NCBI RefSeq assembly: GCF_900590885.1
Contig: NZ_UUON01000004.1
Span: 620,001-684,000 of the forward strand
Length of the DNA: 64,000 nt
Direction of reading: 5' to 3'
Source: Pseudomonas viridiflava
GTDB lineage: Bacteria; Pseudomonadota; Gammaproteobacteria; Pseudomonadales; Pseudomonadaceae
A program made the position numbers and the translations under genes. Below the pieces are notes generated by a model that was not told the origin of the DNA, searched no databases, and saw only the letters and a program-made list of their open reading frames with translations. Shown one piece after another: positions 47,810 to 56,300 of this stretch (position 1 is its first letter; every line of letters begins with the position of its first letter).

Positions 47810-48812
47810 AGAGGCCCTGGCCTCCGCTGACGCGGTTGCCGCGCAACTGCAACGCCTGAGCCCGATACTTGAGGAAGTCGCCGGCCGCCTGCGTCGCCAG
47901 CCGCCGCAAGTGGCGATGACCATCGCGCGCGGCAGCTCGGACCACGCCGCCAGCTACTTCGCCTACCTGGCCATGCAGCATGTGGGCATCCCGGTGGCGT
48001 CGTTGCCGATGTCGGTGGTGACCTTGTTGCAGGCGCCGCTGAAAGTCAGTGGCCAGGTGGCGTTCGGCTTCTCGCAGTCGGGCCAGAGCCCGGACCTGGT
48101 CAACAGCCTGCGCCTGCTGCGCAAGCGCGGGGCCTTGAGCATCTCGCTCGTCAACGCCGAAGACTCGCCACTGGAGGCCGCCTGTGAGTTTCACGTGCCA
48201 CTGTGCGCCGGGCCGGAACTCAGCGTGGCCGCGACCAAAAGTTTTATCGCCACCCTCAGCGCCAGCGCGCAGTTGGTCGGCCACTGGAACCAGGAAGCCG
48301 ACTTGCTGCAAGCCTGCCACGCGCTCCCCGATGAGTTGCGTGGCGCTGCGAAGCAGGATTGGACACTCGCCATCGACGCCCTCAAAGGCAGCCAGCGCTT
48401 GATGGTGATCGGCCGTGGCGCCGGGTTTGCCATCGCCCAGGAAGCCGCGCTCAAGCTCAAGGAAACCTCGGCGATCCAGGCCGAAGCCTTCAGCAGCGCC
48501 GAAGTGCGCCACGGACCTATGGCCTTGATCGACGCACACTACCCGCTGCTGATCTTCGCCCCACGCGGCGCCGAACAAGCCGGCCTGCTGAGCCTGGCCG
48601 CCGACATGCGCCAGCGCGGCGCCCGCGTGTTGCTGGCCGCGCCGGACGATATTGCCGAACGCGACCTGACCCTGAGCCGCGCCGAGCACCCGAGCCTGGA
48701 CCCGATCCTGGCAATCCAGAGTTTTTACGTGATGGCCGCCGGCCTGGCAGTGGCCAGGGGCATGGACCCCGACCAGCCGCGCCACCTGAGCAAAGTCACC
48801 CGCACTCACTGA
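47790..48812 (+). CDS. SIS-domain glucosamine-6-phosphate deaminase (NagB-II type)
   Basis: The 340-residue protein has two SIS domains and lacks the glutaminase domain of GlmS: ARGSSDHAASYFAYL, FGFSQSGQSPDLVNSL, SVAATKSFIATL, GRGAGFAIAQEAALKLKETS and AEAFSSAEVRHGPMAL. NagB-II enzymes turn glucosamine-6-P into fructose-6-P plus ammonia. I start at TTG 47790 because AAGGAG is six bases upstream; ATG 47802 is the alternative. It replaces the classical NagB in the Pseudomonas nag operon. Confidence 0.9.
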
Positions 48813-48842
48813 GTGGCGTTTTTCCTGATGAGTACCGTGCCC

Positions 48843-51353
48843 ATGTCCAACAACAATAATGCAGTGACCCTCAGCGCCCCCTTAAGCGGGCCGGTGCTGG
48901 CCCTGGGCAACGTCCCCGATGAGGTGTTCGCCAGCGGCGCCATGGGCGACGGTATCGCCATCGACCCGCTGAACGACTGCCTGCACGCGCCGTGTGACGG
49001 GGAGATCATCCACGTCGCCCGCACCGGCCACGCGCTGACGATTCGCGCGCACAACGGTGCCGAGCTGCTGATGCACGTGGGCATCGACACCGTGGAACTG
49101 AATGGCGAAGGCTTTGCGCTGCTGGTCAAGCAAGGCGCGCACGTGAGAGAGGGCCAGGCGCTCGTGCAGTTTGACCTGGACCGCATTGCGCGCCAGTGCA
49201 AGAGCCTGGTCAGCCTGGTCATCCTGACCAACAGCGATCGCTTTGAACTGACGCCACTCGCGCTGCACACGGTCAAGCTCGGCGAGCCGCTGATGCGGGT
49301 GGCCGCGCGCTCGACCGCCGGCGTTCAAACGGCTGTGGATAACTCCAGCACAGAAGCCAGCGCCAGCGTGCGCATCACCCACCGTGGCGGGTTGCATGCG
49401 CGCCCGGCGGCGTTGATCCGCAAGACCGCCCAGGGTTTCAGTAGCAAGGCGTCGCTGCACTTCGGCGATAAGTCGGCGGCGTGCGACAGCTTGATTGGCC
49501 TGATGGGCCTGGGCATCGGCGAAGGCGATGAGGTACGCGTGAGCTGTCGCGGCACAGACGCCGAGGCGGCGTTGCAGGCACTGGTTGCGGCGCTTTCGGT
49601 TGCGGTCAAAGAGGAACACCACGCGCCCGTTATCGCCGCGCCGCGTCGCGCCAATACCGAAGTCGGTGTGTTGCAAGGTGTATGCGCCGCACCGGGCCTG
49701 GTCTGCGGGCCGCTGCTGCGCCTGGCTGGCATCGAACTGCCGGCCGACACCGGCCAGCATCATGCCGACGAACAACTGCAACGCCTGGACGCGGCGCTCG
49801 AGCAGGTGCGCGGCGAAATCCGCGTCACCCTGGACCACGCCCGCCAACGCAAAAATGTTGAAGAAGAAGACATCTTCGCCGCCCACCTCGCACTGCTCGA
49901 AGACCCGGCGCTGCTGGACGCGGCCACCCACGCCATCGAACACGGCAGCGCCGCCACCCACGCCTGGCGCGATGCGATCCAGGCCCAGTGCGCGGTGTTG
50001 CTGGCCTTGGGCAAACCGTTGTTTGCCGAGCGTTCCAACGACCTGCGCGACTTGCAACAACGCGTCTTACGCGCGCTGCTGGGTGAGGCGTGGCACTTCG
50101 AATTGCCGGCCGGGGCGATTGTCAGCGCCCATGAGCTGACCCCCTCGGACCTGCTGCAACTGAGCGCGCAACAGGCGGCCGGTATCTGCATGGCCGAAGG
50201 CGGCGCCACCTCTCACGTGGCGATCCTGGCGCGGGGTAAAGGCTTGCCGTGTGTCGTCGCGCTGGGCGCAGACCTGCTGGACGTCCCCCAAGGCCAGCGC
50301 GTGGTGCTTGACGCCGCCAACGGTCGCCTGGAACTGGCGCCCAGCGACGCCCGTCATGCCGAAGTCCACCAGCTTCGCGACGCGCAAAACCTGCGGCGCC
50401 AGCAGCAACAGGCCCAGGCCCAATTGCCGGCGATCACCACTGACGGCGTGACCGTCGAAGTGGCCGCCAATGTCGCCTCCAGCAACGAGGCCCAAGTAGC
50501 GTTTGAAAACGGTGCCGATGGCGTCGGCCTGCTGCGCACCGAATTCCTCTTCGTCGACCGCCGCACCGCGCCGGATGAGCAGGAGCAACGCCAGGCCTAT
50601 CAAGCCGTGCTGGATGCCATGGGCGACAAGTCGGTGATCATCCGCACCATCGACGTCGGCGGCGACAAACAGCTCGACTACCTGCCACTGCCGGTCGAGG
50701 CCAACCCGGTACTGGGCTTGCGCGGCATTCGCCTGGCCCAGGTGCGCCCCGAGGTGCTCGACCAGCAACTGCGTGCGCTGCTGCAAGTATGCCCGCTGCA
50801 GCGCTGCCGCATTTTGCTGCCGATGGTCAGCGAGGTGGATGAACTGCTGCAGATCCGCCAGCGCCTGGATGAGCTTTGCGTGGAGCTGGAACTGACCCAG
50901 CGCCCGGAGCTTGGGGTGATGATCGAAGTGCCCGCCGCCGCGCTGATGGCCGAGCAGTTGGCCAGGCATGCGGACTTTTTATCGATCGGCACCAATGACC
51001 TGTCCCAGTACACCCTGGCCATGGACCGCGACCACGCCGGCCTCGCCGCGCGGGTCGATGCCTTGCACCCGGCGCTGCTGCGGCTGATCGCCCAGACCTG
51101 CCTGGGCGCGGCCAAACATGGGCGTTGGGTCGGCGTGTGTGGCGCCCTGGCATCCGACCCGCTGGCCACGCCGGTGCTGGTGGGCCTGGGGGTCAGCGAG
51201 CTGTCGGTGAGCCCGCTGCAAATCGGCGAAATCAAGGACCGCGTCCGCCACTTGGACGCGGCGCAATGCCGGCAATTGAGCCAAGGCCTGCTCGACCTGA
51301 GCAGCGCCAAGGCCGTGCGCCAAGCCTGTCAAACCCACTGGCCGCTGAGCTGA
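48843..51353 (+). CDS. nagF: PTS multiphosphoryl transfer protein EIIA-HPr-EI for GlcNAc
   Basis: The 836-residue fusion carries the phosphate from PEP to the GlcNAc permease. Domains: EIIA (about 1-150, phospho-His H78 in LLMHVGIDTVEL), HPr (about 175-265, H185 in HRGGLHARPAAL) and EI (about 285-830, H458 in GGATSHVAILARG; PEP-binding part with GVGLLRTEFLFVDR and SIGTNDLSQYTLAMDRDH). All three active-site histidines are present. I start at ATG 48843; ATG 48828 and GTG 48813 are alternatives with no better ribosome site. It lies 30 bases after the deaminase gene. Confidence 0.93.
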   Translation: MSNNNNAVTLSAPLSGPVLALGNVPDEVFASGAMGDGIAIDPLNDCLHAPCDGEIIHVARTGHALTIRAHNGAELLMHVGIDTVELNGEGFALLVKQGAHVREGQALVQFDLDRIARQCKSLVSLVILTNSDRFELTPLALHTVKLGEPLMRVAARSTAGVQTAVDNSSTEASASVRITHRGGLHARPAALIRKTAQGFSSKASLHFGDKSAACDSLIGLMGLGIGEGDEVRVSCRGTDAEAALQALVAALSVAVKEEHHAPVIAAPRRANTEVGVLQGVCAAPGLVCGPLLRLAGIELPADTGQHHADEQLQRLDAALEQVRGEIRVTLDHARQRKNVEEEDIFAAHLALLEDPALLDAATHAIEHGSAATHAWRDAIQAQCAVLLALGKPLFAERSNDLRDLQQRVLRALLGEAWHFELPAGAIVSAHELTPSDLLQLSAQQAAGICMAEGGATSHVAILARGKGLPCVVALGADLLDVPQGQRVVLDAANGRLELAPSDARHAEVHQLRDAQNLRRQQQQAQAQLPAITTDGVTVEVAANVASSNEAQVAFENGADGVGLLRTEFLFVDRRTAPDEQEQRQAYQAVLDAMGDKSVIIRTIDVGGDKQLDYLPLPVEANPVLGLRGIRLAQVRPEVLDQQLRALLQVCPLQRCRILLPMVSEVDELLQIRQRLDELCVELELTQRPELGVMIEVPAAALMAEQLARHADFLSIGTNDLSQYTLAMDRDHAGLAARVDALHPALLRLIAQTCLGAAKHGRWVGVCGALASDPLATPVLVGLGVSELSVSPLQIGEIKDRVRHLDAAQCRQLSQGLLDLSSAKAVRQACQTHWPLS

Positions 51354-51379
51354 CAACAACAAGAAAAAGGAGACCCGCC

Positions 51380-53071
51380 ATGTACCAACTATTCATCGAA
51401 GGGCTGCAACGCCTGGGCCGTGCACTGATGCTCCCCATCGCGATCTTGCCGATTGCCGGCCTGCTGCTGCGCCTGGGTGACACTGACCTGCTCAACATCG
51501 CGGTGATGCACGACGCGGGGCAAGCGATCTTCGCCAACCTCGCGCTGATCTTCGCCATCGGCATCGCCGTGGGTTTTGCCCGCGACAACAACGGCACGGC
51601 CGGGCTGGCCGGCGCCATTGGTTATCTGGTGATGGTCTCCACGCTCAAGGTGATGGACACCAGCATCAACATGGGCATGCTCGCCGGGATCGCCAGCGGC
51701 TTGATGGCCGGCGCGCTGTATAACCGTTTCAAGGACATCAAGCTGCCGGAGTACCTGGCGTTCTTCGGCGGGCGGCGCTTTGTGCCAATTGTCACCGGGT
51801 TCTCGGCGGTGGCGCTGGGGGTGATCTTTGGCCTGATCTGGCCGCCGATCCAGCACGGCATCAACAGCTTCGGTGTATTGCTGATGGAAAGCGGCAGCTT
51901 CGGCGCGTTCGTGTTTGGCGTGTTCAACCGCCTGCTGATCGTCACTGGTTTGCACCACATCCTCAACAACATGGCGTGGTTCGTGTTCGGCAGCTTCACC
52001 GACCCGCTCACCGGCGCGGTGGTCACCGGCGACCTGACCCGCTACTTTGCCGGCGACCCCAAAGGTGGCCAGTTCATGACCGGCATGTTCCCGGTGATGC
52101 TGTTCGGCCTGCCTGCTGCGTGCCTGGCGATGTACCGCAATGCCCTGCCGGAGCGGCGCAAAGTCATGGGCGGGATTTTCCTGTCGATGGCGCTGACCTC
52201 GTTTCTGACCGGGGTGACCGAGCCGATTGAATTCGCCTTCATGTTCCTCGCGCCGTTCCTGTACCTGCTCCATGCGCTGCTCACCGGCCTGTCGATGGCG
52301 GTGACCAATATGCTCAATATCCACCTCGGGTTTACCTTCTCCGGCGGGTTTATCGACATGGTGCTGGGCTGGGGCAAATCCACCAATGGCTGGTTGGTGT
52401 TCCCGGTAGGCCTGGCGTACGCGGCGATTTATTACAGCGTGTTCAACTACTGCATCCGTCGCTTCAATCTGAAGACGCCGGGGCGTGAAGATATCCAGGT
52501 GGCGCAGGCTGAGGTGATGAGTGAAAACCAGCGCGCTACGGCCTACATCCGAGCCTTGGGCGGCGCGGCCAATTTGCTCAGTGTGGGCGCCTGCACCACC
52601 CGCCTGCGCCTGGACATGGTGGACCGCAACAAAGCCGTGGATGCCGAGCTCAAAGCACTCGGTGCGATGGCCGTGGTGCGGCCGGGCAATGGTGGCAGCT
52701 TGCAGGTGGTGGTCGGGCCGTTGGCGGACAGCATTGCCGACGAGATTCGCCTGGCGATGCCGTCGTTTGTGGCCACGGCGCCTGTGGATAAACCGGTTGC
52801 GGTGAATCTGCAGGATGCCGAGCAGTGGCTGAGCGCCCTGGGTGGCCGAGGGAATGTGCGCCAGTTGCAAGCCGTGGCCATGACCCGATTGCGCGTGGAA
52901 CTGGGCGATGACTCAGTGTTGTCCGAAGCAGATCTGAAGGCGCTGGGTTGCCAGGGTGTGAGCCAGCTCGACAGTGGTGTGTGGCACCTGTTGATCGGTG
53001 ACAAGGCCTCGGGGTTGGGTGAGGCGCTGGAGCGGTTGGTCGGTGGGCGTGAGGTCGGTGCCAGGGTCTAA
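51380..53071 (+). CDS. nagE: PTS GlcNAc permease EIICB with a second, degenerate EIIB
   Basis: The 563-residue inner-membrane protein takes up and phosphorylates GlcNAc. EIIC (about 1-370) has GLHHILNNMAWFVFGSF and TGVTEPIEFAFMFLAPFLY. EIIB-1 (about 390-470) has C405 in SVGACTTRLRLDM, the phosphoryl-accepting Cys. A second EIIB-like domain (about 480-560) follows, where the aligned position is Ala 500 (AVAMTRLRVEL), so it cannot be phosphorylated the usual way. A strong AAGGAGA site precedes ATG 51380. It is the last gene of the nag operon. Confidence 0.93.
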   Translation: MYQLFIEGLQRLGRALMLPIAILPIAGLLLRLGDTDLLNIAVMHDAGQAIFANLALIFAIGIAVGFARDNNGTAGLAGAIGYLVMVSTLKVMDTSINMGMLAGIASGLMAGALYNRFKDIKLPEYLAFFGGRRFVPIVTGFSAVALGVIFGLIWPPIQHGINSFGVLLMESGSFGAFVFGVFNRLLIVTGLHHILNNMAWFVFGSFTDPLTGAVVTGDLTRYFAGDPKGGQFMTGMFPVMLFGLPAACLAMYRNALPERRKVMGGIFLSMALTSFLTGVTEPIEFAFMFLAPFLYLLHALLTGLSMAVTNMLNIHLGFTFSGGFIDMVLGWGKSTNGWLVFPVGLAYAAIYYSVFNYCIRRFNLKTPGREDIQVAQAEVMSENQRATAYIRALGGAANLLSVGACTTRLRLDMVDRNKAVDAELKALGAMAVVRPGNGGSLQVVVGPLADSIADEIRLAMPSFVATAPVDKPVAVNLQDAEQWLSALGGRGNVRQLQAVAMTRLRVELGDDSVLSEADLKALGCQGVSQLDSGVWHLLIGDKASGLGEALERLVGGREVGARV

Positions 53072-53095
53072 CCACTGGGTGACTGACAGGGCCCC

Positions 53096-53181
53096 ATCGG
53101 GGGCAAGCCCCCTCCCACATTTTGAACTGTGAATACCTTCAAGTGTGGGAGGGGCGGTGCGACGATTCGACTTGCGCCCGA
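53096..53181. repeat. REPIN with a variant right copy, upstream of the large toxin-like gene
   Basis: The left copy is the plain inverse form (ATCGGGGGCAAGCCCCCTCC plus CACATT). The right copy is GTGGGAGGGG with the CGGTGCGACGATTCG insertion before ACTTGCGCCCGAT, the same variant seen at 13662. Confidence 0.85.
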
Positions 53182-53324
53182 TGAGGCCTTAACTGGCGCC
53201 AGTTGAATCAAGGCCATGAGCCTTGTCAGACATTTCCCAACCCTTCAGCTATCTATCTACAGCCCGGCCCCGCCCCCCCTTCCCCATCCTGAGACCTCCA
53301 ACCCTCAGCATGGAGAATGTGCCG

Positions 53325-56300
53325 ATGAGCACTTCCACCCAGTCATTCGACGCTATCAAAAGCTCGCTCCACCAGATCGGGCATCACCTGTTTGTGAGCC
53401 CGGCGCCGTTATTGCCCGACCATCGCCCATCTGCCGAGCTGGCTTACCTTGAGCGCGTGAACAGCCTGCTCAAAACCCATTACCGAACGGTGCTTGGCAA
53501 GAGCCGCCAGCTGTATCAGGCGTTGCCAGGCAGTGACTTGCGCAGCGCGCAAGGGCAAGCGTTGGTTGCCACACTCAAGAGCAGCCTCAACACCAGCCTG
53601 TTGGATATGGACCTGCGCGAACAGATCAACGGTTCCTCGCGCAAGTCGTTCATGATCTACGAGGCGGGGCTCACGGCCCTGGAGCACGAGGCCAGGCTCG
53701 GGGTTCAGGATCACCTGTTGCAATCGCAAGACAGTGAGATGCTCGCGCAGGTTGGGCTGGCGCCCGCGTTGCGCCCTGGGTTGTATGCCTTGAGGTTCGA
53801 CTATCAGGACGTAACCGTCGAACTGGCCGGCGCGTTTGTCGCCACGCAAAAAAATAGCCCGGTGGTCACGGCGCTGACGTCCACAGAGGCGGTCGGCCGC
53901 GTGCTGCTGTTCACGCCGGTGCGGGGAATCCAAGCCTTCGACTCACTGGACGAACTGAATAACCACCTGCTGCAGGTTATCGATCACCCCACCGGCCGCG
54001 ACGAATTCATGAGCTTGTTACCTCGGCGTTACCACACGTTGACGGCGGCGGGTATCTCGCCACTGGCGCTGGCCAGCATCAGTGAAAAGCCGCTGTTCGA
54101 GCACCTCTTTGACGTCCAGGTAGACAAACGCACGCAAGACATCCAATGGGCCCTGAGCTTCGCCGAGAACCCGCAGCAAGACTCGCTGCAGCTGAATAAC
54201 GCCCTCGACCACGCCATCGCCAGCAGCCCGCCCGACTTCAGCACACGCCTTGAATTGCACGCCCAGGCCCTGCTCGAACGCCAACTGCGCCTGAGTGCGC
54301 CCGACTGGTATCGCAGCGCCGACGACGCCCAGCGAACCGAGCTGGCCGAACACCTGGGGCAGTACAACCAGGCGCGCCAGACCTTGCTTGACCTGCTCGG
54401 CCCGGTTGCCACGCCCCAGACCCTGGCCGACCATCAATGGCGCGAGCGCTTGCGCGACGAGCTGGAGATCGACGACTTGCAGCCAGAGCACCTGCTGGTC
54501 ACCACCCACCGCGTCATACCCAACCTGGGCGACTATCAACACCCGCGCAACCTGATCGATCTGGCCCTGCGCGGCCCGCACCTGGGTGACGAATTGCCGG
54601 GGTCGGACTTTGTGCGAAAGACCACGCTGACCTACCACGGTACAGCGCTGCCGGATGCCTACCAGGACCTTACGCCCACATGGCTGGCCCAGCAGTTGAC
54701 CACCCTGCAACCGCGAATCGATTTTGCCCAGCTGCAAACCGAGCTGCATGGTCGCGTCGAGCTGAGGCTGGCCATCGAACAGATGCTGGATCGGCGCATC
54801 AACGTGCTGGCCTACACCGCCGTGCTGCAACAGCACCTCACCGACGATGACTACCAGTTGATCCAGCGCCTGCGCGCGGGCAGCGACCCGCAACTGAGCG
54901 CCGCCAGCGTGGGCCCGGGCGCGCTGTCCCTGCATGGCGCGCAACTGCTGGACCTGTGGGTGTTGCGCCAGGCCGACAGCCAGGGGGCGATCAAACGCGT
55001 GCTGCTGTGCACCCCGGAGGCGCCGCGCGCGCAGCAATTCATGGCCTTCGACAGCGAAGCGCAGTGCCAGGCCCATATCCTCGGTTGGGCGGTGGATAAC
55101 GGCGTCGAGGCCGCCTCCGGCACGCTCACCGATTACCTGATCACCCGCCTGCCCATGCGGTTTCGCAGCGCCATGAAAAGCGTCCTCGCCGGCCTGGGCT
55201 TCAAGCCCCATGCAAAGGAACACCAGGAGGTCACGTTCAACCCGGCGACGAGCTATCAGGCGTGCCTGCAATCGATGGCCGAGCATGCCCTGCGTACACG
55301 TGTGGATGACTATGAGTTCAGCACGCCGCTGTGGTTTCGCTCGGCCAGCACCGAACAGCGAAGAAAACTCGCAACGCTGAACGACAATGCCGACAACACC
55401 CTGCTGGCCTACAACGCCCAGGTATTTTCGGAAGCAAACCTCCCAAGCTTCGACAGCTACTTACATGACCATGCGCGATTGCGCTTGAACCAGCTGCTGC
55501 GCCGGCCACAGAACGATGTCGACCCGGACACCGTCTGGGCCTACTCGCCTCCTGCGCTGGTCGGTATCTGGACGCCCGCGCCCCTCACCTATACCCAGTT
55601 GTATCGCGACGGCTACGCCGATGGCGTGGGCTTTCTCGATGAAAAATTTTCGCACTCGGCACGTTTCAGAGGCCCTCAAGGCGTCGACCTGTCGGCGCTC
55701 ACACCGCAAAAAGTGGCACGCTCGCTCACCGGCGTATGGATAGGCCAGCGCTACATCGATGGCGTGAAGGCCAAACTGCTGGACAGCACGGATGCCTCTT
55801 ACGACCTACGCCGCAGGACCGCATTGACCATCACCCAGTGGCAGCTTGAAAGCGCCGCGCTCGAGAGCCACCTGCAAGGCCATATCGCCGGGGTCGACCT
55901 GCAATGGCTCACCCTGTGCATCGCCGGCATGGCCGACACCTCGGTGCAGACGCGCAAGCGTTACTCGATTCACCGCCTGATGATCGACGGCGACTGGGTG
56001 ATCGGCACCTGGCTCTTCACCCACGCCGACAACCCCGTGCTGCTCTACACGCCGCAGGCGCCCGACGGCATCAGCTTTCGCGAGGCGCGGCTGTTCAACT
56101 ACCTGTTGAAAAAGCAGCCAGGCATGATCGACTACTTCACCGAACGGGTCGGCGTGCAATCGCGCACGCGGGTCCGCGCCTTTCTTGATGAAGCCAAGCG
56201 CAAACTCCCCGAACAGCTGGACAAAACCACCCCCAGCCCAGCGCGCTACGACACCACGCGCGGCGTGACGCCCGTCACCGACCTGCGCCTGGCGCTGTAC

